Below are positions 8,544-18,850 of a DNA stretch of 64,000 nucleotides, in pieces (position 1 is the stretch's first letter; every line of letters begins with the position of its first letter). Source of the DNA: Mycobacterium terramassiliense. Lineage in GTDB: Bacteria > Actinomycetota > Actinomycetes > Mycobacteriales > Mycobacteriaceae. The stretch covers positions 829,818-893,817 of the forward strand of contig NZ_LT717700.1 of NCBI RefSeq assembly GCF_900157385.1. The letters are read 5' to 3'. Under the pieces are notes generated by a model. That model had not been told where the DNA came from and did not search any database. It saw only the letters and a program-made list of their open reading frames with translations. The position numbers were made by a program, and so were the translations under genes.

Positions 8544-10273
8544 CGGTCGAGGCGATCGGCGCCGCGGGGAGGCTGCGGGAATTCGGCGCCGCCGGCATCT
8601 TCGAGGCGGCGGACGTCCATGTGGCGCAGCGGCTTACGGCGCTCGCCGGCGAGCCGGATGAGCGGGTGGCGCTGGCGATCGCCCTGGCGGTGCGCGCGCT
8701 GCGCGGCGGCTCGGTGTGCGTGGACCTGCGGATGGTGGGGGCTCAGATCGGCATCGCCGGCCTGCCGTGGCCCGAGGCCGAGGAATGGATGGCCGCGGTG
8801 CGGGCGAGTCGGTTGCTCGGGTCACCGCCGGTGCTGCGGCTGTTCGGTGACCTGTTGTACCTGGACCGGTACTGGCTCGAGGAAGAGCAGGTGTGCGCGG
8901 ACCTGCTCGCGCTGTCCGTGCCGGCGGCGACGGGTCGGACGCCGCCGTTGCAGCGCCTTTTCCCGCCGGGCTATGAAGAACAGCGCGCTGCCGCCGAAAT
9001 CGCGCTGTCGCAAGCGGTTACGGTGCTCACCGGTGGACCCGGCACCGGCAAGACCACCACGGTGGCGCGGCTGCTGGGGCTGCTGGCCGAGCGGGCCGAG
9101 CTCAGCGGCGCTCAGCGGCCGCAGATCGCCCTGGCCGCACCGACCGGCAAGGCCGCGGCGCGGCTGGCCGAGGCCGTCGCCGCCGAGGTCGGGAACCTGG
9201 ACGCGGTGGACCGGGCGCGGCTGGCCGGCCTGCAAGCGACGACGCTGCACCGGCTGCTGGGCTCCAGGCCGGATACCTCCGTGCGGTTCAGACACAATCG
9301 CGGCAATCGGCTGCCGCACGACGTCATCGTCGTCGACGAGACGTCGATGGTGTCGCTGACGATGATGGCGCGGCTGCTGGAGGCGGTGCGGCCGGACACC
9401 CGGCTGATCCTGGTGGGCGACCCCGACCAGCTGGCCTCGGTGGAAGCCGGCGCCGTGCTGGCGGATTTGGTCGAAGGGTTGACCGCTCGTCACGACGTGC
9501 GGGTCGCCGCCCTGCGCACGCCGCACCGGTTCGGCGAATCGATTGGCGCACTGGCCGAAGCGATCCGCATCGGCGACGCGGACCGCGTGCTGGCCCTGCT
9601 GCGCGCCGGCGGTGAGCATATCGAGTGGGTGGACTCCGACGGACCCACCGACCGGCTGCGTGGGGTGTTGACCGGGCACGCGTTGCGGGTGCGGGAGGCC
9701 GCGGTGCTCGGCGCGGCCGAGGTGGCCTTGGCGACGCTCGACGAGCACCGCCTGCTGTGCGCGCACCGGCGCGGGCCGTACGGGGTGTCGCAGTGGAACC
9801 GGCAGGTGGAGCGCTGGCTCTCCGAGGAGACGGGTCAGCCGGTGTTCTCTGATTGGTACGTCGGTCGGCCGCTGCTGGTGACGGCCAACGACTACGGGCT
9901 CAAGGTCTACAACGGTGACACCGGGGTCGTCGTCGCCGGCCCGGACGGATCACAAGACGCCTTGCGGGCGGTGATCGCCGGCGCCACGGAAACCCTGGAT
10001 TTCGCGACGAGCCGCCTCAGCGATATCGAGACGATGCACGCGATGACGATCCACAAGAGCCAGGGCAGCCAGGCGGCCGAGGTGACGGTCCTTATGCCGC
10101 CGGAGGATTCGCGGTTGCTGACCCGCGAGCTGTTCTACACCGCGGTGACCCGGGCCAAGGTGAAGGTGCGGGTGGTCGGCGCGGAGGCGTCGGTGCGCGC
10201 CGCGATCGAGCGGCGGGCGGTGCGGGCGAGCGGGCTGCGGCAGCGGTTGCAGCCCGCAGTGGCCGCAACGTGA
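8540..10273 (+). CDS. recD: Exodeoxyribonuclease V subunit alpha (RecD)
   Basis: RecD is the 5'-3' SF1B helicase subunit of RecBCD. In this 577-residue protein the Walker A motif is GGPGTGKTTTVARLL (about residues 164-178) and motif II is VIVVDETSMVSLTMM. Motif III is ILVGDPDQLASVEAG. The C-terminal UvrD-like segment is AMTIHKSQGSQAAEVTVLMP followed by YTAVTRAKVKV. The GTG start overlaps the recB stop, so its translation is coupled. The N-terminal 120 residues are the usual RecB-interacting region. The gene faces the vapC gene tail-to-tail across 44 bases. Confidence 0.96.
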   Translation: MTVEAIGAAGRLREFGAAGIFEAADVHVAQRLTALAGEPDERVALAIALAVRALRGGSVCVDLRMVGAQIGIAGLPWPEAEEWMAAVRASRLLGSPPVLRLFGDLLYLDRYWLEEEQVCADLLALSVPAATGRTPPLQRLFPPGYEEQRAAAEIALSQAVTVLTGGPGTGKTTTVARLLGLLAERAELSGAQRPQIALAAPTGKAAARLAEAVAAEVGNLDAVDRARLAGLQATTLHRLLGSRPDTSVRFRHNRGNRLPHDVIVVDETSMVSLTMMARLLEAVRPDTRLILVGDPDQLASVEAGAVLADLVEGLTARHDVRVAALRTPHRFGESIGALAEAIRIGDADRVLALLRAGGEHIEWVDSDGPTDRLRGVLTGHALRVREAAVLGAAEVALATLDEHRLLCAHRRGPYGVSQWNRQVERWLSEETGQPVFSDWYVGRPLLVTANDYGLKVYNGDTGVVVAGPDGSQDALRAVIAGATETLDFATSRLSDIETMHAMTIHKSQGSQAAEVTVLMPPEDSRLLTRELFYTAVTRAKVKVRVVGAEASVRAAIERRAVRASGLRQRLQPAVAAT

Positions 10274-10317
10274 GTGCGCAACGCCGATCGCACACCGGCC
10301 AATGCGGCCACCGGACG

Positions 10318-10719
10318 TCAGGTTCTCGTGGGAACGAGGATGGCGACATCGCGGTGTAGGTGCGCCAAGCCGCCTTCGAACGTAGCCAACTGCCCGTTGT
10401 GACCTCGCGCGAGCTGGGCAAGGTAGGCATCCGTCACCTGTCGGTGACCGACCACGCCATTAAGGTCCACACCGGCGAAAGACACGCTATCGGGCCAAAA
10501 CTCGTGGCGGTCGGCCTCCGCGACGGCGCTGACCACCGCCCGGGCCAAGGCCGCGGATTGCCCCATCCGCACCAGAAATCGGACAAGGCTTCCCTGGGTG
10601 ATCGGGCACGTCGCAAATTTGGCCTCCGATGCCGACAGCCACCCCACCGCGCAGTCATGGTGCACATGCTCGGCGACGACCAGTGCGATGAGCATGTTCG
10701 CGTCGAGCAGCGCCGTCAC
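10318..10719 (-). CDS. VapC-type PIN-domain toxin ribonuclease
   Basis: This is a 133-residue PIN-domain protein of the VapC toxin type, a Mg2+-dependent endoribonuclease that typically cleaves tRNA or rRNA when its antitoxin is degraded. The first catalytic acidic residue is Asp7 in LLDANMLIAL. The later acidic site is in VTDAYLAQLA, followed by the GGQL-like strand GHNGQLATFEGG. The mid-domain position where many relatives have Glu reads PITQGSLVRF, with Gln, a variant also known in this class. It starts inside the vapB stop (ATGA overlap), the standard antitoxin-toxin coupling. It resembles the mycobacterial VapC29-type subgroup more than VapC26, but I do not assign a number. Confidence 0.87.
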   Translation of the reverse strand: MTALLDANMLIALVVAEHVHHDCAVGWLSASEAKFATCPITQGSLVRFLVRMGQSAALARAVVSAVAEADRHEFWPDSVSFAGVDLNGVVGHRQVTDAYLAQLARGHNGQLATFEGGLAHLHRDVAILVPTRT

Positions 10720-10943
10720 TCCTCATCCTCCAACGATCGGACGTCCTCCGATGTGACGACCGTCCCGACACGCACCAGCGGCAACCCGGTCCTGCGGTCT
10801 CTGGAGATCGGGGCGGTGCTACCCGCGCCAAGACCGCGTCGCATGAGGTCGGCTACCGTCTCGCTCAGCGTCCGGTGGGTGTCCCGTGCGATCGCGGACG
10901 CCTGTTTATGCAGGTCGTCGGGGAGATCGATGGTGGTGCGCAC
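10716..10943 (-). CDS. VapB-type ribbon-helix-helix antitoxin
   Basis: This 75-residue antitoxin starts VRTTIDLPDDLHKQASAIA, the ribbon-helix-helix DNA-binding module. The module is followed by an acidic C-terminal tail (TSEDVRSLEDEE) that would occupy the VapC active site. The GTG start was preferred because an AGGA lies six bases upstream; an in-frame ATG five codons further out (ending at 10958) has no clear ribosome binding site. The stop overlaps the vapC start by four bases. A perfect 14-base palindrome lies about 20 bases upstream and is the likely autoregulatory operator. Confidence 0.85.
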   Translation of the reverse strand: MRTTIDLPDDLHKQASAIARDTHRTLSETVADLMRRGLGAGSTAPISRDRRTGLPLVRVGTVVTSEDVRSLEDEE

Positions 10944-10961
10944 ACCCCATCCTATCATCGG

Positions 10962-10975
10962 TGCATCATGATGCA
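10962..10975. promoter_or_regulatory. Palindromic operator upstream of vapBC
   Basis: TGCATCATGATGCA is a perfect 14-base palindrome located just upstream of the vapB start, in the divergent region shared with the TVP38-like gene. VapB antitoxins bind palindromes in their own promoters, so autoregulation by the VapBC complex is the simplest reading. No binding data exist here. Confidence 0.55.
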
Positions 10976-11024
10976 TTGATGCGCCGGCGGCGGTCACGAC
11001 GGGTACGGAAGAATCGCGGTCACC

Positions 11025-11720
11025 ATGACCGACGGCGACGGCTCGGCACCGACCTCCCGGCGGCGCCACATCGCGCGGCTCGCGGTGTTCGCCGCCTTCC
11101 TGGCCGCGATGTTCTACCTGGTGGCCGTCGCACGGGTGATCGACATCGAGGTGGTGCGGCGCGCGGTCGCGGCGACCGGTCCGGCGGCGCCGCTGACGTA
11201 CGTCGTGGTGTCGGCCGTCCTGGGCGCGCTGTTCGTGCCCGGCTCGATCCTGGCCGCCGGCAGCGGAATGCTGTTCGGTCCCCTGCTGGGCGTGTTCGTG
11301 ACGCTGGGTGCGACGGTCGGCACCGCTATGGTTGCCAGCCGCGTCGGGCGCCGCGCCGGCCGGGACAGCGGGCGGGCCCTGCTGGGGACGCAACGCGCCG
11401 ACCGCATCGACGGGCTGGTCCAACAGCGCGGACTGTGGGCGGTCGTGGGGCAGCGGTTCGTCCCCGGCATCTCCGATGCGCTGGCCTCCTATACGTTTGG
11501 GGCATTCGGAGTCCCGTTGTGGCAGATGGCCATTGGCTCCCTCATCGGTTCGGCGCCGCGGGCGTTCGCCTACACGGCGCTCGGCGCCTCGATCGGGCAT
11601 CTGTCGTCGCCGCTGGCGTATGCCGCGATCGCGGTGTGGTGCGTGAGCGCCATCGTCGGCGCGTTCGCGGCGCGGCGCGGATACCGACATTGGCGCGGGC
11701 ACGCCAGCGGCAGGCGCTGA
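11025..11720 (+). CDS. TVP38/TMEM64 (DedA-like) membrane protein
   Basis: This 231-residue inner-membrane protein belongs to the TVP38/TMEM64 or SNARE-associated family related to DedA. These proteins are implicated in lipid scrambling or transport and membrane homeostasis. It has a first membrane segment at about 18-38. The re-entrant loop region LGALFVPGSILAAGSGMLFGP corresponds to the conserved FPG-type motif of the family. The second half contains GQRFVPGISDALASYTFG, the matching conserved R-x-x-P-x-x-G element, and ends with membrane segments at about 175-220. The start ATG is the first after the divergent vapB promoter. The physiological substrate is not known. Confidence 0.82.
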   Translation: MTDGDGSAPTSRRRHIARLAVFAAFLAAMFYLVAVARVIDIEVVRRAVAATGPAAPLTYVVVSAVLGALFVPGSILAAGSGMLFGPLLGVFVTLGATVGTAMVASRVGRRAGRDSGRALLGTQRADRIDGLVQQRGLWAVVGQRFVPGISDALASYTFGAFGVPLWQMAIGSLIGSAPRAFAYTALGASIGHLSSPLAYAAIAVWCVSAIVGAFAARRGYRHWRGHASGRR

Positions 11721-11802
11721 GGGTTCAGCCCGGTCGTATGCCTAGCGGTTGCGAGCTTTCAAGCCGTTTCTCGAGGCAGCCGCGCGCTCGGTGCAGACGC
11801 GG

Positions 11803-12750
11803 CTAGCTCCCGCTGCGCTGCGCGGCCACGAACAGGTTCCCCGGGACCTGGTCCTCGACCTCTTTCGGCGCCCCGCGGCCGTAGCCGGCCATCAGCTCGT
11901 CGGACGGCGTCACCGTCACGTCCCAGCCGTGGCGGCGAAACCAGGCGCCGACGTCCTCGCGCTCCTCGAAGTACCACAACTCGTCGGTGCGCGGGATCTC
12001 GCGGCCGGGGTCCACCTTGGCCGTCAGTGCGCGAATGCGCTCCATCCGCTCGCGCCGCCTGGCGCGAAACCCGGGGTCGAGGAACTTCGGACCCAGCGCC
12101 TCCACTGCGACCCGGCTGCCGGGCGCGGTGAGCTCCTGGACGCGTTCGAACAGTAGCTCCTGGGCCACGGCAGGCAGATAGGGCATCAGCCCCTCCGCCG
12201 ACCAGACGCTGGGCGCCGACGGGTCAAATCCCGCCCGCCGCAACGCCTCCGGCCAGTCCTGCCGCAGGTCGACCGCGACCGCGACCCGGTTGCAGGCGGG
12301 CTGGGCGCCGTGCTCGGTCAGCGTCGACAGCTTGAACTCCAGCACCCTGGGCTGGTCCAGCTCGTAGACCGTGGTGCCGTCGGGCCAGGGCAGCCGCCAG
12401 GATCGCGCGTCCAGCCCCGCCGCCAGAATCACCGCCTGGCGGATGCCGGCCTTTGTCGCGTCGAGGAAGAACTGGTCGAAAAACGCCGTCCGCGAAGCCA
12501 TGTAGCCGACCATCGCCCTCATCTGCAGCGGCAGCGAGGGTTCGGCCTCGATCAGCTCGGGCGGCAGCGCAGGAGCCGAGTGCCAGTTCCACACCCCGTC
12601 GCCGACCGCGTCGAGGAAGACCTGGGCGAACGGGTCGGAGATCAACGGGTTCTCGCTGCGGGTTTCGGCCGCCCGCGCCGAGGCGACGCCCAACGCCGTG
12701 GCGCCCACGCTTTCGGTGATCTCCCAAGTGTCGTTGTCGGTTCGGGCCAC
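11803..12750 (-). CDS. S-adenosylmethionine-dependent methyltransferase, PF04072 family (copy A)
   Basis: This 315-residue protein belongs to the large mycobacterial family of putative leucine-carboxyl-methyltransferase-like enzymes (PF04072/TIGR00027), some linked to lipid or small-molecule methylation. It opens with [20 protein letters not shown] and carries the family SAM motif [29 protein letters not shown] and [11 protein letters not shown] are the other family blocks. The GTG start is preferred because AAGGAG lies five bases upstream, so it begins two bases downstream of the stop of its paralogue. The upstream gene is a closely similar copy, clearly a tandem duplicate. The substrate is unknown. 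Confidence 0.88.
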   Translation of the reverse strand: MARTDNDTWEITESVGATALGVASARAAETRSENPLISDPFAQVFLDAVGDGVWNWHSAPALPPELIEAEPSLPLQMRAMVGYMASRTAFFDQFFLDATKAGIRQAVILAAGLDARSWRLPWPDGTTVYELDQPRVLEFKLSTLTEHGAQPACNRVAVAVDLRQDWPEALRRAGFDPSAPSVWSAEGLMPYLPAVAQELLFERVQELTAPGSRVAVEALGPKFLDPGFRARRRERMERIRALTAKVDPGREIPRTDELWYFEEREDVGAWFRRHGWDVTVTPSDELMAGYGRGAPKEVEDQVPGNLFVAAQRSGS

Positions 12751-12752
12751 GG

Positions 12753-13694
12753 TCACTCCTTCTCGGCGGCCACGAAAAGCGTCTTGGGGGCGGCGTCCTC
12801 GACGCCCTGCGGGGGCTTGCGGTCGTAACTGGCCATCAACTCCTCGGCCGGCGTCACCGTGACGTCCCACCCGTGCCGGGCCAACCAATCCCCGACGTCC
12901 TCGCGCTCCTCGAAGTACCACAGGTCGTGGACGTCGGGGATGTCGCGATCCGGCTGGAGCTTGGCCATCAGGTCGCGCACCCGCTGCATGTCCGCACGCC
13001 GCTTTTCGATGGCGGCCTCGTCGAGGAAGTCGGGGCCGGGGGCCTCCACCGCGATCCGGCTGCCCGCGGCGCCGAGCGCATCGACGCGCTCGAACAGCAA
13101 CTCCTGGGCGGCCGCCGGCAGGAACGGCAGCAGACCCTCGGCCGACCAGGCGCTCGGCAGCGAGGCGTCAAAACCGGCCTCGCGCAACGCGGCCGGCCAG
13201 TCGTGGCGCAGGTCGATCGGGACGTGCACCAGGTTGCACGTCGGCAGCGCGCCGTTGTCCCGCAGCGTCGAGGACTTGAATTCCAGCACCCGAGGTTGGT
13301 CGAGTTCGTACACCGTCGTGCCGTCGGGCCAGGGCAGCCGCCACGCCCGCGAGTCCAGGCCGGCCGCCAGGATCACCACCTGCGACGCGCCCGCGCGCGT
13401 CGCGTCGAGAAAGAACCGATCGAAAAACGACGTCCGGGCGGCCATGTAGTCGACCATTCCCTGCATCCGCGGCTTGAGGTCGGGTTCGGCCTCGGCGATC
13501 TCGGCGGGCAGGTCCGGCGCCGCGAACCAGTTCCACATGCCCTCGCCCGCGGCGTCGAGGAAGACCCGCGCGAAAGGATCGCTGATCAGCGGATTTTCGC
13601 TCTCGGTCTCCGCCGCCCGGGCCGCGGCGACGCCCAGTGCCGTGGCGCCCACGCTCTCGGTGATCTCCCAGGTGTCGTTGTCGGTTCTGGCCAC
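12753..13694 (-). CDS. S-adenosylmethionine-dependent methyltransferase, PF04072 family (copy B)
   Basis: This is the upstream partner of the tandem pair, 313 residues, starting [21 protein letters not shown] at a GTG preceded by GGAGG at the right distance. It has the same SAM-binding block [17 protein letters not shown] and the [12 protein letters not shown] and [11 protein letters not shown] blocks. The first 25 residues differ from copy A at very few positions, while the middle and C-terminal parts have diverged. This is consistent with duplication followed by specialisation. The two genes are almost contiguous and probably co-transcribed. The gene is divergent from the 795-residue membrane protein gene, with about 120 bases between starts. 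Confidence 0.88.
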   Translation of the reverse strand: MARTDNDTWEITESVGATALGVAAARAAETESENPLISDPFARVFLDAAGEGMWNWFAAPDLPAEIAEAEPDLKPRMQGMVDYMAARTSFFDRFFLDATRAGASQVVILAAGLDSRAWRLPWPDGTTVYELDQPRVLEFKSSTLRDNGALPTCNLVHVPIDLRHDWPAALREAGFDASLPSAWSAEGLLPFLPAAAQELLFERVDALGAAGSRIAVEAPGPDFLDEAAIEKRRADMQRVRDLMAKLQPDRDIPDVHDLWYFEEREDVGDWLARHGWDVTVTPAEELMASYDRKPPQGVEDAAPKTLFVAAEKE

Positions 13695-13813
13695 CTCATG
13701 TCCTCCAATTCGCTAGCACGACTACCTACCCGACCGTACGCGCGCCGGATGTGAGGACGCTGTCCGCCGAGTTCATCCACCCTGGCCCGGAAGTATCCGG
13801 TTAAGGTCTCGAC

Positions 13814-16201
13814 ATGCGAGTTGACGGGCGCGACATCAGCGTTTCGGGCAACTTGCTGCAACCGCTGACCCGGCGGACCAACGACATCCTGCGACTCGCC
13901 GCGTCGGTGGTCTTCTTCGCGATCGTGATCGCGGGTTCGCTGATCACCCGGCCGCAGTGGCTCGCGCTGGAGCGGTCGATATCGGAGATCGTCGGCGTGT
14001 TGACCCCCACCCAGTCGGATCTCGTGTACCTGGTGTACGGCATCGCGATCCTGGCGCTGCCGTTCGCCATCCTCATCGGTCTGGTCGCCGGGCGGCAATG
14101 GAAGCTGCTCGGCGCCTATGCGGCCGCCGGTCTCATCGCGGTCCTTTCGCTCTCCATCGGCGGCAACGGCATCTCGGCACCCCGCTGGCATTTCGACCTG
14201 ACGGACCGGCCGCAGACCGCGCTGGCGCAGATCCTCGACGACCCACGGTGGATCGCGATGCTCGCCGCGGTCCTGACCGTGTCGGGTCCCTGGCTGCCCG
14301 CGCGCTGGCGGCACTGGTGGTGGACGCTGCTGCTGGCCTTCGTGCCGATCCACCTCTTCGTCAGTGCGATCGTCCCGGCGCGCTCCCTGTTGGGGCTGGC
14401 GGTCGGCTGGTTCGTCGGCGCGCTGGTGGTCCTGGTGGTCGGCACTCCGGCCCTCGAGGTGCCGCTGGAAGGCACGGTGCGCGCGCTGGCCAAGCGGGGA
14501 TGCGTGGTCTCGCGACTGCAAGTCGTGCAGCCCGCCGGACCCGGCCCGCTGGTCCTGTCTGCCGCGTGCGAGGACTCCGGTGCGGACCCCGAATCGGCCC
14601 TGATCGAGTTGTACGGCCCGCATCAGCGCAGCGGCGGCGCCCTGCTTCAGGTTTGGCGGAAACTGCGGCTGCGGGCCAGGGAAACCGCGCCGCTGGTGGC
14701 GTCGATGCGCCGCGCCGTCGAGCACCGGGCGCTGCTGGCCATCGCCGTCAGCGACGTGGGCCTCGCCAACACGTCGACGATCGCCGTCGCCAGCCTCGAC
14801 CGGGGCTGGATGCTGTACGCGCACAAGCCCGTTCGAGGGATTCCGCTCGACCAATGCGCGAAGACGACCCCCGTTGACCGGGCCTGGAAGTCGCTGCGAG
14901 AGCTCAACGACCACCAGATCTCCCACGGTGACCTGCGTGCCCGGGAGATCACGGTCGACGGCGGCACCGTGCTGTTCGGCGGGTTCGGCAACGCCGAGTA
15001 CGGGGCCACCGAAACCCAGCTCCAATCCGATATCGCCCAACTGCTGGTGACGACGTCGGCGCTGTACGACGCGAAGTCCGCGGTGGCCGCCGCGATCGAC
15101 GCATTTGGCGAGGACACCGTGCTGAGCGCTTCGCGCCGGCTCACCAAATCGGCGGTGCCCAAAAACATCCGGCGGTCGGTCACCGGCTCTGGCGCCGTGA
15201 TCTCCGGCGCCCGTGCTGAGGTGAAACGGCAGACCGGTGCGGACCAGATCAAAACCGAGACGATCACCCGGTTCACCCGACGGCAGGTCATTCAGTTGGT
15301 GCTGCTCGTCGCGCTGGTCTATGTCGCCTACCCGTTCATCAGCACCGTGCCGACGTTCGTTTCCCAAGTGAGCAAGGCGAACTGGTGGTGGGCGTTGCTG
15401 GGCTTGGCGGTATCGGCACTGACATACGTGGGCGCGGCGGCCGCGTTGTGGGCGAGCGCCGACGAGTCGGTGGTCTTCTGGAAGCTGTCAATCGCTCAGG
15501 TGGCCAACACCTTTGCCGCAACCACGACGCCCGCCGGCGTCGGAGGACTGGCGCTCAGTACGCGGTACCTGCAGAAGGGTGGAGGGCTGTCCCCCGTGCG
15601 CGCCACCACCGCGGTGGCGCTGCAGCAGGTGGTGCAGGTGATCATGCACCTGGTGTTGCTGATCTTGTTCAGCACGGTCGCGGGTGCGTCGATGGACCTC
15701 TCGCACTACGTTCCCAGCGCCACGGTGCTGTACCTGATCGCGGGCGTGGCGCTGGGCATCGTCGGTACCTTCCTGCTGGTGCCGAGGCTGCGGCGCTGGC
15801 TGGCGACGGATCTGCGCCCGCGGCTCAAGGAGGTGATCGGCGACCTCGCCGAGGTTGCCCGCGAACCGAAACGATTGGGGCTGATCGTACTCGGTTGCGC
15901 CGGAACGACTCTCGGTGCCGCACTCGCGCTGTGGACCAGCGTGGAAGCCTTCGGCGGGGGTGCGACGTTTGTCACGTGCACCGTGGTGACGATGGTCGGC
16001 GGGACGCTGGCGTCGGCGGCCCCGACGCCCGGCGGTGTGGGCGCGGTGGAGGCGGCGCTGATCGGTGGCCTGGCCGCCTTCGGCGTACCCGCGGCCACCG
16101 GCGTGCCGTCGGTGCTGCTGTATCGCGTGCTCACCTGCTGGCTACCGGTATTCGTCGGCTGGCCGGTGATGCGATGGTTGACCGAGAACGAGATGATCTG
16201 A
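13814..16201 (+). CDS. Three-part membrane protein: N-terminal TM block, kinase-like middle, C-terminal flippase-like domain (Rv0585c-like)
   Basis: This 795-residue integral membrane protein matches in length and neighbourhood the M. tuberculosis protein Rv0585c. Residues about 30-220 form roughly six membrane segments. Residues about 225-470 are soluble and include SHGDLRAREITVDGG, which resembles the HGD-L-x-x-N catalytic loop of APH/ABC1-type kinases but lacks the Asn, so it may be a pseudokinase. Residues about 490-795 form the lysylphosphatidylglycerol-synthase/AglD-type flippase-like domain (UPF0104), with TTTPAGVGGLALSTRYL and the conserved APTPGGVGAVEAALIGGL. Proteins with that domain move or modify lipids or lipid-linked sugars. 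It is convergent with the GH92 mannosidase gene, with only six bases between them; a joint role in envelope glycan or lipid metabolism is an inference from conserved neighbourhood. Confidence 0.83.
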   Translation: MRVDGRDISVSGNLLQPLTRRTNDILRLAASVVFFAIVIAGSLITRPQWLALERSISEIVGVLTPTQSDLVYLVYGIAILALPFAILIGLVAGRQWKLLGAYAAAGLIAVLSLSIGGNGISAPRWHFDLTDRPQTALAQILDDPRWIAMLAAVLTVSGPWLPARWRHWWWTLLLAFVPIHLFVSAIVPARSLLGLAVGWFVGALVVLVVGTPALEVPLEGTVRALAKRGCVVSRLQVVQPAGPGPLVLSAACEDSGADPESALIELYGPHQRSGGALLQVWRKLRLRARETAPLVASMRRAVEHRALLAIAVSDVGLANTSTIAVASLDRGWMLYAHKPVRGIPLDQCAKTTPVDRAWKSLRELNDHQISHGDLRAREITVDGGTVLFGGFGNAEYGATETQLQSDIAQLLVTTSALYDAKSAVAAAIDAFGEDTVLSASRRLTKSAVPKNIRRSVTGSGAVISGARAEVKRQTGADQIKTETITRFTRRQVIQLVLLVALVYVAYPFISTVPTFVSQVSKANWWWALLGLAVSALTYVGAAAALWASADESVVFWKLSIAQVANTFAATTTPAGVGGLALSTRYLQKGGGLSPVRATTAVALQQVVQVIMHLVLLILFSTVAGASMDLSHYVPSATVLYLIAGVALGIVGTFLLVPRLRRWLATDLRPRLKEVIGDLAEVAREPKRLGLIVLGCAGTTLGAALALWTSVEAFGGGATFVTCTVVTMVGGTLASAAPTPGGVGAVEAALIGGLAAFGVPAATGVPSVLLYRVLTCWLPVFVGWPVMRWLTENEMI

Positions 16202-16207
16202 CCGCGG

Positions 16208-18850
16208 TCACGGTTCCTCGGGCTCGGCCCTAACGACGACGAAAACGACTGACTTCCTGGCGGTTTCGCCGACCGTGGTGGTGAGGAACACCGCGTAATA
16301 CTCCTCGGGCACCGACTGCGCCACCGTGATCGCGACGTCGACCGAGGCCGATCCGTCGGCGCCGAATTGTCCCGACGCCGGCGCCACGGTGATCCCGGGA
16401 TCGGAGGAACTACCGATGATGCCGTAGCCGCCGGCGCCGTCGATCATCCGTTGCGCGTCGAATTTCACGGTTCCGGTGTGCCCCGGTTGGAGCCGCAGGA
16501 TGGGTTGCGGCGCGTTGACGGTCACCGCCGAACTTCCCGCACCGAACGACGGCGGCGCGGAGGACTCGGCGGTGCCCCAGACCTTGTTGGGGTAGGCGGC
16601 GAGGGAGAACGCGACCTCGCCGCCGGCGCGGATGATCGACTCCGGCAGCCAGGTGCGATCGGTGGCCCGCCCGTCGACGCTCAGACCGCCGACGTATTTC
16701 AGGTGGCGGGGCCCCGACGCGCCCGGGGCGGACATCCGAATGAATTTCCCGCCGGGAAGGGCGATGACGATCCGATCGAACAGCGGCGCGGACACCGTCA
16801 GGATCGGCGTTGCCGGCGTGCTCGGGTACAGGCCCAGGGCGGCCCAGACGTACCAGCTGGACATCGCCCCGAGGTCGTCGTTGCCCGGCTCGCCGTCGGG
16901 CTTCGGCCCGAACAGCCCGCGCACCCGGTCGACGGTGAGCTGGGTCTTCCACGGTTGGCCGACGTAGTTGTACAGCCAGGGCACCCCGAATCCCGGCTCG
17001 TTGCCGGCCCACAGGTAGGGCGCGTCCGGGCCGACGTTGAGCTTCGTGGTGAAACGGTCGAGCCGGTCGGCCACCGCCGCGCGGCCGCCGAGCGCGGTCA
17101 CCAGGCCGGCGACGTTATGCGGCACCCACCACACGTATTGCTCGGCGTTTCCCTCGTCGTATCCGTCCTGGCCGAAAAGCGAAGGGGACAAGAAGAACCC
17201 GGGTCCCTCGCGGAAGAATCCCATCGCGCCGCGGGGCGCGACGAAATCGGTGCTGGGATTGAACAGGTTCTGCCAATACTGCGCCCGGGTCTGGAATCTG
17301 GCCGCGGTCGCGGCGTCGCCGAGCGCGTCGGCGAAGCGGGAAATCGCGAAGTCGTCGACCGACCACTCCAGCGTGATGGACGCGTCGACGATCTTGTCGC
17401 CGCTTCGGAAGTCCGGCGTGTGCGGCGCGTACCCCAGCGCCAGGTAGGTGGCGATGCCGGGCCGCTCCACGTAGCCGCCCCGGCCGACCCCACCCTTGGT
17501 CGCCCCGTCGACCATGTAGCGCAGCGCGGTCTGGACGTCAAAGTCCTTGCCCCCGTAGGCGTAGAGGTTCACGATGAGCGGGACCACGCTATCGCCGCTC
17601 ATCTCGCCGGTCGCCGAATTGGCCAGCGCCCAACGGGGAAACGAGCCGCTCTGCTCGGCGTCGTTCACCAGCGACTGCGCCATGTCGCCGGCCCGCTTGG
17701 GAAAGAGCAGTCCCTGCAGGGCGGCCAGGCTCCGGTAGGTGTCCCAGTCCGAGAAGTTCGCGTACTGAGTGCGCCCGTTTTCCACCCGGTGGATCACGCT
17801 GTCGAATCCGATGTAGCGCCCGTCGGCGTCGTTGAAGGTGTTGGGGTGCAACAGGGAGTGGTACAGCGACGTGTAGAAGGTATCCACGCTGCCGACGTTG
17901 CGGCCCGCCACCTCGATACACGACAACGTGGCGTTCCACTCGGCTGCCGCGGCGGCGCGCACGGCGTCGAAACTCCTCCCGCCCTCGGCCTCCAGGTTCG
18001 CGCGCGCCCCGTCGATGCCGACGTAGGAGATCGCCGTGCGCACCTCGACCGCCGAGCCGGCGGGGAACTCCACGTACCCCCCGCTGTAGGGCGACGCCGC
18101 ACCGCGGGCGCCGGGGTACACCGAATAGCCGTCCCAGGAGCCGTAGGACGTGAACGGCCGGCTGAACTTCATCGCGAAGTACACCGTGTAGGTGTTCGGT
18201 TTATCGCAAAATCCTCCGCTGGTCGCCCATCCGGTGATCGTGGTGTTGTCCTCGATCTGGATGCTCGCGCGCGAATTTCCCGCCAGCGAAGCGCCGGAAC
18301 GGACGTGTAGCAGGGCGGGCCGACCGTTGTGCGGGTAACGGAACCGGCCGACGCCGGTGCGCGTGGTCGCGGTCAGTTCCGCGGTCACGCCGGTGTGTGG
18401 GAACCGCACGGTGTAAAAGCCCGGCGCTCCTTGCTCGCTGTCGTCGTGCGCGATCTCTTCCCAGGCGTTCCATGGCTGCCCGCCGATCGGCGTGGTGGTC
18501 GGCAGCATCGAGATGTCACCGAACGCGGCGCAGCCCACCGAGGCGTGGGTCATGCTGAAGCCGGTCGAGCGCGGGTTGTCGTAGTTGTAGCCGGCGTAGT
18601 TGCCGACGGTGTCCGGCGAGTACTGCACCATCCCGAACGGCACCGTGGCGCCGGGGAAGTTGTTGATCTCCCCCACCGTCTCGCCGCCCGTCCCGGTCCC
18701 GATGAGCGTGTCGACGTGGGCGACGGGGTTGGTGACCAGCTGCGGCTCTCCGTCGTAGGCAATCGGCGGGGCCGCCGCGATGAAGGTCAGCAAGACGGCA
18801 GTCGCAGCGAGCAACGCGATGAGGGCCCTGCGGGGGGCACGTGATCGCAT
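16208..18850 (-). CDS. Exported GH92-family alpha-mannosidase (Rv0584-like)
   Basis: This 880-residue exported protein belongs to glycoside hydrolase family 92, Ca2+-dependent exo-acting alpha-mannosidases (mostly alpha-1,2). The N-terminus is a signal peptide ([20 protein letters not shown], ending near AAPPIA). The GH92 start is marked by [23 protein letters not shown]. The catalytic (alpha/alpha)6 half carries [26 protein letters not shown] and the C-terminal [24 protein letters not shown] block, which contains acidic residues important for Ca2+ and catalysis in the family. The extra C-terminal 100 residues look like a beta-sandwich domain. In mycobacteria the natural substrate could be mannose caps of lipomannan, lipoarabinomannan or host glycans; this is inference. 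Confidence 0.93.
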   Translation of the reverse strand: MRSRAPRRALIALLAATAVLLTFIAAAPPIAYDGEPQLVTNPVAHVDTLIGTGTGGETVGEINNFPGATVPFGMVQYSPDTVGNYAGYNYDNPRSTGFSMTHASVGCAAFGDISMLPTTTPIGGQPWNAWEEIAHDDSEQGAPGFYTVRFPHTGVTAELTATTRTGVGRFRYPHNGRPALLHVRSGASLAGNSRASIQIEDNTTITGWATSGGFCDKPNTYTVYFAMKFSRPFTSYGSWDGYSVYPGARGAASPYSGGYVEFPAGSAVEVRTAISYVGIDGARANLEAEGGRSFDAVRAAAAAEWNATLSCIEVAGRNVGSVDTFYTSLYHSLLHPNTFNDADGRYIGFDSVIHRVENGRTQYANFSDWDTYRSLAALQGLLFPKRAGDMAQSLVNDAEQSGSFPRWALANSATGEMSGDSVVPLIVNLYAYGGKDFDVQTALRYMVDGATKGGVGRGGYVERPGIATYLALGYAPHTPDFRSGDKIVDASITLEWSVDDFAISRFADALGDAATAARFQTRAQYWQNLFNPSTDFVAPRGAMGFFREGPGFFLSPSLFGQDGYDEGNAEQYVWWVPHNVAGLVTALGGRAAVADRLDRFTTKLNVGPDAPYLWAGNEPGFGVPWLYNYVGQPWKTQLTVDRVRGLFGPKPDGEPGNDDLGAMSSWYVWAALGLYPSTPATPILTVSAPLFDRIVIALPGGKFIRMSAPGASGPRHLKYVGGLSVDGRATDRTWLPESIIRAGGEVAFSLAAYPNKVWGTAESSAPPSFGAGSSAVTVNAPQPILRLQPGHTGTVKFDAQRMIDGAGGYGIIGSSSDPGITVAPASGQFGADGSASVDVAITVAQSVPEEYYAVFLTTTVGETARKSVVFVVVRAEPEEP

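Noticed and set aside
10274..10317. Terminator hairpin between recD and vapC
   Set aside because: GC-rich CCGG/GGCC repeats are present, but no convincing stem with a U-run.
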